The notes under the pieces are model-generated. The model did no database searches, had not been told where the DNA came from, and worked only from the letters and a program-made list of their open reading frames with translations. This document shows positions 24,701 through 33,664 of a stretch of DNA of 39,389 bases, in pieces. The position numbers were made by a program, and so were the translations under genes. The stretch is from Nicoletella semolina (GTDB lineage Bacteria > Pseudomonadota > Gammaproteobacteria > Enterobacterales > Pasteurellaceae): NCBI RefSeq assembly GCF_004345745.1, contig NZ_SLXJ01000011.1:31870-71258 (forward strand), in the 5' to 3' direction. Each line of letters begins with the position of its first letter. Within the stretch, counting starts at the first letter, position 1.

Positions 24701-26860
24701 ATGAAAACTACCTATTTTGCCACGACAGCACGGGGCTTTGAAGAATTATTAAAAACCGAGCTAGAACAAATTTTCCCTGATATTGCGTGTAAAGTCGCCC
24801 AAGGTGGCGTACATTTCACCACCACTCAAAAAGGCGTTTATAGCGCTTTATTACATAGTCGCCTTGCTTCACGCATTTTATTCCCATTAATCCACACCAA
24901 AATTTTTAGTGATACGGATCTTTATGCCTCTGTTGTTGCCTACAACTGGCTAGATTTATTCGATCCCAGAGATACTTTTGTTGTCGATTTTAATGGTACA
25001 AACCGAGATATTCGTCATACCCAATTTGGAGCAATGCGTGTCAAAGACGGTATTGTGGATTATTTTGAACGCAAAGGATTTGCTCGTCCAACCGTAGATA
25101 AACTTCGTCCTGATGTTCGCATTCACGTTTATTTAGATCGTGAAAACGTAGTTATCTCCCTTGATTTGAGTGGCGATGCGTTACATATTCGTGGCTACCG
25201 AGAAGAAACTGGCAAAGCTCCACTGCGTGAAACGTTGGCAGCGGCAATCGTGGTTCGAGCAGGGTGGCAAAAAGGTACACCATTAGTCGATCCTATGTGC
25301 GGCTCTGGCACGTTATTGATTGAGGCAGCACAAATGCAAGCCAATATTGCACCGCAATTATCTCGCCAGCATTGGGGGTTTTACGGTTGGAAAGGACACG
25401 ATCAATCGCTTTGGACAGAAGTCGTTGAGCAAGCCAAAGCCAATGTTAAATCGCTTGCTAGCACCATTGATGACAAACAAGCCTGTAACTTCTTCGGTTT
25501 TGATCTTGATTCTCGAGTCTTAACTAAAGCGAAGCAAAATGCGAAAAATGCAGGCGTCGCACATCTAATCAAATGGCAGCAAGGTGATGTGGCTTATTTA
25601 ACTAATCCTTGTTCTGATAAAATGGGAACAGTAATTTGTAACCCTCCTTATGGCGAGCGTTTAGGCACGACACCCACATTGATTGCCCTCTATTCAGCCT
25701 TTGGTCAGCGTCTAAAACAGCAATTTAGTGGCTGGAATGTGTCTATTTTCAGTGGTGAACCTGAGTTACTCAACAGCCTACGCTTACGTTCACATCGGCA
25801 ATTTAAAGCCAAAAACGGACCGCTTGATTGTGTGCAAAAAAATTATCAACTAAGTGAACGAGTACAGTTAGACAATCCTGATAACCGCAACATCGGACAG
25901 GCTGAACACGCAGGACAAAACGTTGCCCCTGATTTTGCTAATCGTTTAGCGAAAAATATTAAGAAAATTGAAAAATGGGCGAAACAAAATGGGCTTGAAG
26001 CCTATCGTTTATATGATGCAGATTTACCTGATTACAATCTAGCCGTCGATCGCTATGCGGATCATATTGTGGTACAAGAATATGCTGCCCCTAAAAATAT
26101 TGACGAACAAAAAGCTCGCCAACGCTTGCTTGATGCAGTATCTGCCACCTTGTATGTCACAGGTATAGAAACAAATAAACTCGTATTAAAAGTTCGCCAA
26201 AAACAAAAAGGTACTCATCAATACGAAAAATTGGCCAATAAAGGCGACTATTTTTATGTGAATGAATACGGTGCAAAATTGTGGGTTAATCTGACTGATT
26301 ATCTTGATACGGGTTTATTCCTTGACCACCGTTTAACTCGCAAAATGGTTGGGGAAATGGCAAAGGGCAAAACTTTCCTCAATCTTTTTGCTTATACAGG
26401 CTCTGCAACGATTCACGCTGCACTAAATGGGGCAAAATCAACCACAACAGTCGATATGTCAAACACCTATCTCAATTGGGCTGAACAAAATTTAGATCTC
26501 AACGATTTAAATGGTAAACAACACCGCATTATTCAAGCTGATTGTTTGCAGTGGCTGACTGAATGCCGAGAGCGTTTTGAATTAATTTTTGTCGATCCGC
26601 CAACCTTCTCCAACTCGAAACGAATGGAAAACAGCTGGGACGTGCAACGAGATCACATTTCGCTTATGCAGCAACTCAAACGAATTTTAACCGATGATGG
26701 CACGATTATTTTCTCGAACAATAAACGAGGATTTAAAATGGATTTTGATGGACTCGTGAAATTAGGGCTTAATGCAGAAAACATTTCGCATAAAACCTTA
26801 CCACTTGATTTTGAACGAAACCCACACATTCACAATTGTTGGATAATTAAAAAGCAGTAA
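24701..26860 (+). CDS. rlmL: 23S rRNA methyltransferase RlmKL (m2G2445 and m7G2069)
   Basis: The protein has 719 residues and three parts. An N-terminal THUMP domain (about 45-155) precedes the RlmL methyltransferase, with [14 protein letters not shown] at about 197-210 and NPPYGERLG at about 314-322. The C-terminal RlmK methyltransferase has [16 protein letters not shown] and [12 protein letters not shown]. It methylates two guanosines in domain V of 23S rRNA. Length matches the fused gammaproteobacterial enzyme (about 700). AAAGGAAATCAAATG gives a good ribosome-binding site. It converges with adhE. Confidence 0.96.
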   Translation: MKTTYFATTARGFEELLKTELEQIFPDIACKVAQGGVHFTTTQKGVYSALLHSRLASRILFPLIHTKIFSDTDLYASVVAYNWLDLFDPRDTFVVDFNGTNRDIRHTQFGAMRVKDGIVDYFERKGFARPTVDKLRPDVRIHVYLDRENVVISLDLSGDALHIRGYREETGKAPLRETLAAAIVVRAGWQKGTPLVDPMCGSGTLLIEAAQMQANIAPQLSRQHWGFYGWKGHDQSLWTEVVEQAKANVKSLASTIDDKQACNFFGFDLDSRVLTKAKQNAKNAGVAHLIKWQQGDVAYLTNPCSDKMGTVICNPPYGERLGTTPTLIALYSAFGQRLKQQFSGWNVSIFSGEPELLNSLRLRSHRQFKAKNGPLDCVQKNYQLSERVQLDNPDNRNIGQAEHAGQNVAPDFANRLAKNIKKIEKWAKQNGLEAYRLYDADLPDYNLAVDRYADHIVVQEYAAPKNIDEQKARQRLLDAVSATLYVTGIETNKLVLKVRQKQKGTHQYEKLANKGDYFYVNEYGAKLWVNLTDYLDTGLFLDHRLTRKMVGEMAKGKTFLNLFAYTGSATIHAALNGAKSTTTVDMSNTYLNWAEQNLDLNDLNGKQHRIIQADCLQWLTECRERFELIFVDPPTFSNSKRMENSWDVQRDHISLMQQLKRILTDDGTIIFSNNKRGFKMDFDGLVKLGLNAENISHKTLPLDFERNPHIHNCWIIKKQ

Positions 26861-26869
26861 ATAGAAACA

Positions 26870-26893
26870 TGGACGCACACAGTGCGTCCCTAC
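26870..26893. repeat. Half copy (C) of the 48-bp palindromic repeat family
   Basis: A 24-bp segment ending GTGCGTCCCTAC forms one hairpin, GGACGCAC/GTGCGTCC. It corresponds to the right half of copy A (12841-12864), with a few changes. It lies between the convergent ends of rlmL and adhE, where it may act as a stem in the 3' ends of both transcripts. Confidence 0.75.
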
Positions 26894-26956
26894 AAAATAT
26901 CCGAAAGCTAAAAACAACCCATTCGCAGGCGATGTATTACTCGTTATTTAATCAAA

Positions 26957-29575
26957 TCACTCTTTGCCGTAATAGGCTTTCGTCATAATCTCTTCCATAT
27001 CACCCACCAAAGCTAAGCGAGGATTAGCTGGAGTGCATTGATCCTCAAACGCATTTAGAGCTAATTCTCGACGAGCAGCCAAAAATGCCTTTTCATCAAC
27101 CCCTTGTTCACGCAAGGACATCTGTACACCACAACGCACCGCCAAATCATACACCGCATTGGCAAAGGATTCGACACCCTGAGCAGGGGTTTTCGCTGGC
27201 AAACCTAGCATTTTGGCAATATCTTGATAACGCACATCGGCGACATAATCGGTATATTTAGGCCAAGTTGCCACTTTAGTTGGGCGAGTACCGTTATAAC
27301 GGATAACGTGCGGTAATAAAATCGCATTGGTTCGACCATGAACAGTATGGAATTTTCCACCAATTTTATGTGCCATTGAATGGCAAATACCTAAGAATGC
27401 GTTAGCGAATGCCATACCTGCCATTGTAGAAGCATTGTGCATTTTTTCACGTGCTAGCTCATCAAACTCTTTAACGGATTTTTCAAGATTTTCAAATACT
27501 AACTTAATCGCTTGTAATGCAAGACCGTCAGTATAATCATTAGCAAGCACTGACACATAAGCCTCCGTTGCGTGAGTCAGTACATCAAGCCCTGTATCCG
27601 CTGCGACCTGTGCTGGTACAGACATCACCAACGCTGGATCAACAATGGCTATCGTTGGCGTCAAGGAATAATCTGCCAAAGGATATTTAATCTCACCATC
27701 GGTAATCACCGCAAATGGTGTTACCTCAGATCCTGTACCTGATGTGGTTGGGATCCCAACAAATTTTGCTTTACGCCCAAGTTGAGGGAATTTAAAGGCT
27801 CGTTTTCGAATATCCATAAATTTCTGTACTAAATCACGGAAATCCACTTCTGGTTGCTCATAGAACAACCACATAATCTTCGCTGCGTCCATTGGCGATC
27901 CGCCCCCTAACGCAATAATCGTATCAGGTTGGAAGCTCCGCATTAGCTCTGTGCCTCGCTTAACGGTTTCAAGGCTTGGATTTGGCTCTACATCAGCAAA
28001 AAGTTGATAGGTGATCTGATTACGACGCAAACGCAATTGCTCCGTAATGCGATCAACGAAGCCTAAATCTACCATTGATCGGTCTGTTACAATCATCACT
28101 TTATGCACATCGTGCATTGATTTGAGATATTGAATCGAATCACGCTCAAAATAGATTTTAGAAGGCACCTTAAACCACTGCATATTATTTCTCCGTCTGC
28201 CAATGCGTTTAATATTGACTAAATTCACCGCACTTACATTATTCCCTACGGAATTTTTTCCATAAGAACCACAACCTAAAGTCAGAGAAGGCAAGAATGA
28301 GTTATACACATCGCCAATCCCCCCAAAGGTTGAAGGAGAATTCCAAATAACACGGATCGCTTTCACACGCTCGCCAAACACTTTTGCAAGATGTTTATCT
28401 TGAGTATGAATCGCCGCAGAATGCCCTAAACCGTGAAAATTCACCATCGCTTCTGATAACAATAATCCGTGTTCAGTGGAGTTGGATTTTAATAATGCTA
28501 ACACGGGTGATAATTTTTCTCGAGTAAGTGGCTCATTTTCCCCTACTTCCTTACACTCTGCGAGCAAAATATTGGTGCCTTCTGGCACACTAAAGCCAGC
28601 CTGCTCAGCAATCCAAGCCGCCGATTTTCCCACCACAGCAGCATTTAACTTTGCCCCTGAACAACTACTTTTATCCGCCTTATCTACACCAAAGATATAT
28701 TTTTCTAACAACGCTTTTTCTTTTTTATTGACCAAATAAACACCATAAGACTGCATTTCTTTGACAAAATCGTCATAAATTTCTTGATCAACAATCGCAG
28801 CCTGTTCTGATGCACAAATCATACCGTTATCAAACGATTTCGACATCACAAGGTCATATACTGCTTGTTTTAATTTTGCCGTTTTTTCTACATAAGCAGG
28901 CACATTTCCTGCCCCAACCCCCAATGCAGGTTTTCCACAAGAATAGGCCGCTTCCACCATTGCATTGCCACCTGTTGCCAAAATGGTCGCAATCCCTTTA
29001 TGTTTCATTAACAACGATGTGCCGTCCATTGAAGGAGTTTTTATCCATTGTACACAATCTTGCGGTGCACCAGCAGCGACCGCCGCATCATACACAATTT
29101 GGGCGGCCTGGGCGGAGCATTGTTGGGCGGAAGGGTGAAAAGCAAAGATGATAGGATTTCGAGTTTTGAGGGCAATTAAGGCTTTGAAAATAGTGGTTGA
29201 GGTGGGGTTGGTGGTTGGGGTAATACCGCAAATCACACCAACAGGATCAGCGATTTCGGTAATGCCTGTAACATCGTCTTCACTGATAATACCTGCTGTT
29301 TTCAAATGCCGCATATTATTAACCACATACTCACAGGCAAATAGGTTTTTCGTCGCTTTATCCTCAAATACCCCTCGCCCAGTTTCTTCGACAGCATGCA
29401 GTGCTAGCACACCATGTTTATCGAGAGCAGCAACGGAAGCTTTGGCGACAATATAATCAATCTGTTCTTGATTAAGCTGGCGGAAAGCCTCCAATGCTTT
29501 TAATCCTCTTTCAACCAGTTGATTAACTTCAACACTTGCATCATAAGATTGAGCATTTTTTGCTTGTTGGGTCAT
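26957..29575 (-). CDS. adhE: Bifunctional aldehyde-alcohol dehydrogenase AdhE
   Basis: The protein has 872 residues. The N-terminal CoA-acylating aldehyde dehydrogenase half has catalytic Cys254 in NGMICASEQ. A linker near IGRRRNNMQWFKVP leads to an iron-dependent alcohol dehydrogenase half with IALGGGSPMDAAKIMW, PTTSGTGSEVTPFAV and HSMAHKIGGKFHTVHG (iron ligands). It reduces acetyl-CoA to ethanol with two NADH, a major anaerobic redox sink, and forms filaments (spirosomes) in relatives. AGAGGAAATTTCTATG gives the start. The upstream region has an FNR-like site. One AAGTGCGGT (the Hin-type uptake word) lies inside at about 28228, probably by chance. Confidence 0.97.
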   Translation of the reverse strand: MTQQAKNAQSYDASVEVNQLVERGLKALEAFRQLNQEQIDYIVAKASVAALDKHGVLALHAVEETGRGVFEDKATKNLFACEYVVNNMRHLKTAGIISEDDVTGITEIADPVGVICGITPTTNPTSTTIFKALIALKTRNPIIFAFHPSAQQCSAQAAQIVYDAAVAAGAPQDCVQWIKTPSMDGTSLLMKHKGIATILATGGNAMVEAAYSCGKPALGVGAGNVPAYVEKTAKLKQAVYDLVMSKSFDNGMICASEQAAIVDQEIYDDFVKEMQSYGVYLVNKKEKALLEKYIFGVDKADKSSCSGAKLNAAVVGKSAAWIAEQAGFSVPEGTNILLAECKEVGENEPLTREKLSPVLALLKSNSTEHGLLLSEAMVNFHGLGHSAAIHTQDKHLAKVFGERVKAIRVIWNSPSTFGGIGDVYNSFLPSLTLGCGSYGKNSVGNNVSAVNLVNIKRIGRRRNNMQWFKVPSKIYFERDSIQYLKSMHDVHKVMIVTDRSMVDLGFVDRITEQLRLRRNQITYQLFADVEPNPSLETVKRGTELMRSFQPDTIIALGGGSPMDAAKIMWLFYEQPEVDFRDLVQKFMDIRKRAFKFPQLGRKAKFVGIPTTSGTGSEVTPFAVITDGEIKYPLADYSLTPTIAIVDPALVMSVPAQVAADTGLDVLTHATEAYVSVLANDYTDGLALQAIKLVFENLEKSVKEFDELAREKMHNASTMAGMAFANAFLGICHSMAHKIGGKFHTVHGRTNAILLPHVIRYNGTRPTKVATWPKYTDYVADVRYQDIAKMLGLPAKTPAQGVESFANAVYDLAVRCGVQMSLREQGVDEKAFLAARRELALNAFEDQCTPANPRLALVGDMEEIMTKAYYGKE

Positions 29576-29668
29576 AGAAATTTCCTCTTAATTAAATATT
29601 CACTAGCTGCGATTATCACCCAGTTATTAGAAAATTTCTGCTAAATTGCCTTGTAGTTTCAAGAGATT

Positions 29669-29682
29669 ATGATCTATATCAA
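29669..29682. promoter_or_regulatory. FNR-like site upstream of adhE
   Basis: On the minus strand the sequence is TTGATATAGATCAT, one mismatch from the FNR consensus TTGAT-N4-ATCAA. Its centre is 100 bp before the adhE ATG. I could not place a matching -10 at the class II distance, so regulation is suggested but not shown. Confidence 0.5.
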
Positions 29683-29687
29683 TTTTT

Positions 29688-29702
29688 TGATAATTGTTAT
29701 CA
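29688..29702. promoter_or_regulatory. Perfect palindrome, Fur-box-like, upstream of adhE
   Basis: TGATAATTGTTATCA is a perfect dyad (TGATAA-TTG-TTATCA) and differs at one base from the Fur 7-1-7 motif TGATAATNATTATCA. It lies 5 bp from the FNR-like site. It may be a Fur or other repressor site. The protein is unknown. Confidence 0.4.
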
Positions 29703-29796
29703 TTTTAGTGATACTTTGATTACATTGTAATAACCTAAAATTGACGTTTATAAAGAAAGAATTACAACTAACCGCTACTTTTTTAATCGTCTATGA

Positions 29797-30006
29797 CTAT
29801 TGGTTTTGACGGTTTTTTTTCCTTAACTGCTCACGAGTAGCCTCTTTTTTAACTTGTTTGAGAATCTGTTTTGGCTCACGCAAGATCTGCCAAATTAATC
29901 CGCCACAGATGAAAAAAGTAACACCATAAGACAGCCATACAAAAAAACCATATTCACCCATTAAAAAGAAATCAGCTATTGACTGAAATTGAAACTGAAG
30001 CTGCAT
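29797..30006 (-). CDS. ccmD: Heme exporter protein CcmD
   Basis: The 69-residue protein has one membrane helix (about 20-42) followed by a strongly basic tail (KQVKKEATREQLRKKNRQ). The N-terminal motif ADFFLMGEYGFFVWLSYG is typical of CcmD. It helps release heme-loaded CcmE from the CcmABC complex in cytochrome c maturation. I chose the ATG at 30006 over a TTG at 30018 because GGAG (30016-30013) is its ribosome-binding site. It starts 13 bp after ccmC. ccmE, which normally follows, is absent; adhE comes next. Confidence 0.9.
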   Translation of the reverse strand: MQLQFQFQSIADFFLMGEYGFFVWLSYGVTFFICGGLIWQILREPKQILKQVKKEATREQLRKKNRQNQ

Positions 30007-30019
30007 ATTTTTCTCCAAA

Positions 30020-30757
30020 TTAGACCGCTTGAGCCAACATTTTTACCCAAGGACGCTTACGTTCATCATAAAGCAGAGCAGAACGATAGCGTACAATACT
30101 CAACCAGATCATAAACAACATCGTGCCAAAAATTGCTAATAATAATGGAATGAGCATTTCAACTGCCATTGACGGTTTATCAAATTTTGTAATAGTTGCC
30201 CCTTGATGAAGGGTATTCCACCATTCCACTGAAAAATGAATAATTGGCAAATTAACTACGCCAACAATCGAAAGAATACCAGCAGCTTTTACCCCAATCG
30301 CTCTATCTTGGAAAGCAGAATAGAGTGCCATTACCCCTAAATATAGGAAAAACAGTACCAATGCGGAGGTTAATCGAGCGTCCCACACCCACCACGTTCC
30401 CCACATAGGTTTCCCCCAAATTGCCCCTGTCGCAAGCGAAATAAAAGCAAATATCATTCCGATCGGTGCCATTGAGATCATCGCAAGGCTGGCTTGGCGA
30501 ATTTGCCATACTAATGCCACTAATGCAGCAACCGCCATCGAGCCATAAACGCCCATTGACCAAATTGCGGCAGGAACGTGAATAAAAATAATCCGATAGC
30601 TATCACCTTGCTGATAATCTTTTGGGGCAAAACCTAACCCCCAAATAAATGCTACTGACAGCAAAATCAGACTTAGCCAACCTATGGTTGACTGAATTCT
30701 CCCAAGCAATCGGTATTGTGTTTCCGATTTTGCATAAGGGTGAAGAAATTTCCACAT
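30020..30757 (-). CDS. ccmC: Heme exporter/handling protein CcmC
   Basis: The 245-residue protein has six membrane helices and the tryptophan-rich heme-handling motif GTWWVWDARLTSALVLF in the middle. Conserved histidines flank it: one in IIFIHVPAAIWSMG and another in IIHFSVEWWNTLHQG. It attaches heme to CcmE at the periplasmic face. The ATG at 30757 is preceded by GGAG; an upstream TTG at 30769 overlaps that site and is rejected. It lies 76 bp after ccmB. Confidence 0.95.
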   Translation of the reverse strand: MWKFLHPYAKSETQYRLLGRIQSTIGWLSLILLSVAFIWGLGFAPKDYQQGDSYRIIFIHVPAAIWSMGVYGSMAVAALVALVWQIRQASLAMISMAPIGMIFAFISLATGAIWGKPMWGTWWVWDARLTSALVLFFLYLGVMALYSAFQDRAIGVKAAGILSIVGVVNLPIIHFSVEWWNTLHQGATITKFDKPSMAVEMLIPLLLAIFGTMLFMIWLSIVRYRSALLYDERKRPWVKMLAQAV

Positions 30758-30833
30758 AACGTTCTCCAAATTAACTGAATATAAAGCATTTTATATTTTT
30801 GCAGACGCAAGCCCTAAACCTATTATCCATCAT

Positions 30834-31493
30834 TTATTGCATTGAAATTCGCAATGCCCCAGCAATCGCAAAAGGCGAAAAAGTAAGCGTCAATGCAAGA
30901 ATTGAACCCATAATCGCAAGCTGACCGCTATAAGCAAGATTTAGAGTGGCTGCTTCCAATACAGCAGATGCAAAAATCAGCACAGGCAAAAAAAGAGGTA
31001 AAATCAGCAAACTTAGCAGTGTTCCGCCTTTTCGTAAACCAACAGTTAATGCTACACCAATTGCCCCTAAGCAACTCAAAATAGGCGTACCAAGCAATAA
31101 AGTCAGTACCAACGCCCACCAAACGTGTATTTCCAGTGAAAGCAAAATTGCCGTAATGGGTGAAAGTAAAATTAACGGCAGCCCCGTTAAAATCCAATGA
31201 GCCAACACTTTGGCAAGTGCAATTTTTGACAGAGAAACAGGTAATAACATCAATTGCTCCAATGAGCCATCAAGATAATCATCTCGAAAAAGTCGCTCAA
31301 AAGAGAGCAATGCTGAAAGTAATGCGGCGACCCAAGCAATACCTGATGCAATTTTGCCAAGCAGCTCAGGATTAGGTCCCATCAACAGTGGAAATAACGT
31401 GATAACAATCAGAAAAAACCATAATGGATTTAAAATTTCCACAGGTTTGCGAAAAGCAATCGTTAGCTCACGCTGGATAATCGTCAAAATCAT
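30834..31493 (-). CDS. ccmB: Heme exporter ABC permease CcmB
   Basis: The 219-residue protein has about six membrane helices. It carries the CcmB signatures RELTIAFRKPVEILNPLWFF at the N-terminus and FERLFRDDYLDGSLEQLMLL (about 65-84), the stretch that contacts the CcmA ATPase. It is the membrane part of the CcmAB transporter, whose ATP hydrolysis drives release of holo-CcmE. It starts 26 bp after ccmA. Confidence 0.95.
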   Translation of the reverse strand: MILTIIQRELTIAFRKPVEILNPLWFFLIVITLFPLLMGPNPELLGKIASGIAWVAALLSALLSFERLFRDDYLDGSLEQLMLLPVSLSKIALAKVLAHWILTGLPLILLSPITAILLSLEIHVWWALVLTLLLGTPILSCLGAIGVALTVGLRKGGTLLSLLILPLFLPVLIFASAVLEAATLNLAYSGQLAIMGSILALTLTFSPFAIAGALRISMQ

Positions 31494-31519
31494 TCTTATC
31501 TCTAATCCTATTTATCTGC

Positions 31520-32167
31520 CTAATCCATTTGATTCACTTTAAATTGATCTAAAGATACCGTACGAACTTTACGGCTTTGTGCTGCTTGATGACTGGTAAA
31601 AATTACCATTCCACCTTGAATACAATGCCGCTCTATGTGGCTAATTAAATCTTCAACACCCTTTTTATCAATTGCGGTAAATGGCTCATCAAGCACCCAA
31701 AGCTGAGCAGATGTAAGCCATAATTTTGCTAGTGCTACTCGCCGTTGTTGCCCTGCTGAAAGCTGCGAACAAGGCAAATCTTCACGCCCTAATAACGAAA
31801 CTTTCCCCAACGCTTGCCAAATCATTTCATCATTGATCGGTAGCGATTGCGTTTTTTGAAAAAAACGTAAATTCTCCCACGCTGTCAGCTCTGGCTTAAT
31901 GCCTGCTTGATGCCCTAAGTAGTGCAAATTTTGATAAAAATCTGACCGCTGCTTGTCAATTAACACCCCATTCCACTGCACTTCCCCTTCAACAGGCACA
32001 GCAAGCCCTGCCACAATACGCAACAAACTGGTCTTTCCAATACCGTTATGCCCTTCGACTTGCACCCACTCGCCACTTTCCATCGTCCAAGAACAGTGTT
32101 CAAATAAACGAGTTTCACCCCGCTCACAAGCCAAATTAACCAAAGACAGTATTGATTTATTCTTCAT
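31520..32167 (-). CDS. ccmA: Cytochrome c biogenesis ABC ATPase CcmA
   Basis: The 215-residue ATP-binding subunit has Walker A GHNGIGKT at 39-46, the signature QLSAGQQRR at about 135-143 and Walker B LWVLDEP at 156-162. Length is that of CcmA (about 205). The ATG directly follows the hda stop codon (TAGATG), with AGGATT as its ribosome-binding site, so the two genes are likely cotranscribed and coupled. Only ccmA-D are present here; ccmEFGH must be elsewhere. Confidence 0.94.
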   Translation of the reverse strand: MKNKSILSLVNLACERGETRLFEHCSWTMESGEWVQVEGHNGIGKTSLLRIVAGLAVPVEGEVQWNGVLIDKQRSDFYQNLHYLGHQAGIKPELTAWENLRFFQKTQSLPINDEMIWQALGKVSLLGREDLPCSQLSAGQQRRVALAKLWLTSAQLWVLDEPFTAIDKKGVEDLISHIERHCIQGGMVIFTSHQAAQSRKVRTVSLDQFKVNQMD

Positions 32168-32878
32168 CTATAATCCTAAAATTTCTTTTACAAAAGGTAA
32201 CGTGAGTTTTCTTTGAGCTTGTAAAGAGGCACGATCTAGCACGTCTAATTGTGTCATTAGACCGTGTAAATCACGATCAACTCGTTTAAGCAGAAAATTA
32301 GCAACCTCATCAGACAGCTCCAAGCCCTTACGGTAAGCGTTGCCTTGCAAAATGATACATTTCTGACTATCCGTTAAATCGTCTAAACGATAAACCTCGC
32401 CCCAGCTTAAACGAGAGCGTAGATCAGGCAACTTAATTGGTAGCTGGTTAGGTGGTAAATTTGCACTGATTAATAACAGTGTTTTTTTGCCCTGTGTAAA
32501 CAATCCTTGCTGCTCACGGATTTGATTAAATAGATCAAAAATAGATAATTCCCACTCTTCATTGCCTGCAACAAGATCTAAATCATCAATACACACCACA
32601 TCAAGCTGCTCTGCATTGTCTAATACCGTTGGGGCAAAATAATGCGATTTTTCCAATGGAATATAACTGGAAGAAAGCCCATTGGCTAAATAATGATTGC
32701 TGACTGCTTTTAGTAAATGACTTTTACCGCTACTTTTCCCTCCCCAAATATAGAAAAATGGCTGCTTAACTGATGCAAAATTTTTTCGCAACGAATCTAA
32801 CAGCAATAAACTGTTTTCTGAGTAAAAATTATCAAAAGTATCATCATCAATCTGATGAATAGGTAACGGTAATTGCAA
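32168..32878 (-). CDS. hda: DnaA regulatory inactivator Hda, probable TTG start
   Basis: This AAA+ protein is about 236 residues. The clamp-binding motif QLPLPI is at the very N-terminus. Walker A is GGKSSGKS at about 46-53 and Walker B is VVCIDDLD. The C-terminus, LDRASLQAQRKLTLPFVKEIL, is typical of Hda. With the sliding clamp it stimulates ATP hydrolysis by DnaA after initiation. No ATG or GTG precedes the conserved N-terminus in a sensible place. The TTG at 32878 puts the clamp motif at residue 2, as in relatives. A longer reading from TTG at 32959 starts inside the pnuC terminator. E. coli hda also uses an unusual start (CUG). The stop abuts ccmA. Confidence 0.9.
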   Translation of the reverse strand: MQLPLPIHQIDDDTFDNFYSENSLLLLDSLRKNFASVKQPFFYIWGGKSSGKSHLLKAVSNHYLANGLSSSYIPLEKSHYFAPTVLDNAEQLDVVCIDDLDLVAGNEEWELSIFDLFNQIREQQGLFTQGKKTLLLISANLPPNQLPIKLPDLRSRLSWGEVYRLDDLTDSQKCIILQGNAYRKGLELSDEVANFLLKRVDRDLHGLMTQLDVLDRASLQAQRKLTLPFVKEILGL

Positions 32879-32932
32879 AATTTCTTTTTTCTCTTTAGGC
32901 AATAAGATAAAAAAATATGGTGCAGGATAACG

Positions 32933-32963
32933 AAAAAAACAAAGGTTGAGAACCCTCAACCTT
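32933..32963 (-). terminator. Intrinsic terminator of argR-yfcH-pnuC
   Basis: On the minus strand AAGGTTGAG and CTCAACCTT (plus 32955-32963 and 32942-32950) form a 9-bp stem with a four-base loop. TG and then seven T follow (plus A-run 32933-32939). It begins 15 bp after the pnuC stop. Confidence 0.88.
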
Positions 32964-32977
32964 ATTTATCCAGCAAA

Positions 32978-33664
32978 TTATTGATCTGTTTTGAGTTTTG
33001 TCCAATTGTAATAACCATAGAGGGAATTGAGTAAGTAAGCAGAATACATAATATACATTGATGGATTATCCGCCCAAAGGAGAATAGAAACCACGTTTAA
33101 CACAATCCATAATAACCACTGCTCACGGTAGCGTAATAACATTAACGTCTGTGCCGCAACCACGATAATCGTCGTTAATCCATCTAAACTTGTCGAACTT
33201 CCGCCAGCCATATTTAAAATTTGCACAAATAGTATCGTCCCAACAGTCATCAATATCAGCAAAATAGTCCAACCCTTTAGTGTCAGTGATTTTGCAATAA
33301 CCGATTTTGTTCCCTCTGAACTTTGCAAATTTTGCTTCCATAGGAAATAACCGATAAATTGAGCAGGAATGTAAACATAAAGTGTCGTATTCATCTCACC
33401 TAAAAAATTTGCGCCCAACGCGACATAAAAATAGCTATACGCAAAAATCAACCCAAAAAAATAGTTACTGATTTTCCCTTTGCTGATAAATACGTTGCAA
33501 ATAATACCAGAGATCCCTGCAATCATTCCAAGCACTGAATCAGGCGTATAAACGTAAACCCCTATTTGAATTGCCATAAACAGCGTCAGCCACACCACCT
33601 CAAAAGGTTTCCAACCAGAAAAGAATTCCTGTTTAATTTGAGCAGTAATATCTTGATAATTCAT
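32978..33664 (-). CDS. pnuC: Nicotinamide riboside transporter PnuC
   Basis: The 228-residue membrane protein has seven helices. The fold-defining signatures are GMIAGISGIICNVFISKGKISNYFFGLI and the substrate-site helix REQWLLWIVLNVVSILLW, followed by MYSAYLLNSLYGYYNW. It takes up nicotinamide riboside by facilitated diffusion, for NAD synthesis with NadR. This matters in Pasteurellaceae, many of which cannot make NAD from scratch. Its ATG overlaps the yfcH stop by 4 bp (ATGA), so it is coupled to argR-yfcH. Confidence 0.95.
   Translation of the reverse strand: MNYQDITAQIKQEFFSGWKPFEVVWLTLFMAIQIGVYVYTPDSVLGMIAGISGIICNVFISKGKISNYFFGLIFAYSYFYVALGANFLGEMNTTLYVYIPAQFIGYFLWKQNLQSSEGTKSVIAKSLTLKGWTILLILMTVGTILFVQILNMAGGSSTSLDGLTTIIVVAAQTLMLLRYREQWLLWIVLNVVSILLWADNPSMYIMYSAYLLNSLYGYYNWTKLKTDQ

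Noticed and set aside
28225-28235. Hin-type uptake word AAGTGCGGT in adhE as a sign of transfer from the Haemophilus clade
   Set aside because: Single occurrence within a conserved protein segment; chance is enough to explain it.
32879-32959. Longer hda reading starting at TTG 32959
   Set aside because: The first codons lie inside the pnuC terminator hairpin, and the extra residues have no counterpart in known Hda proteins.
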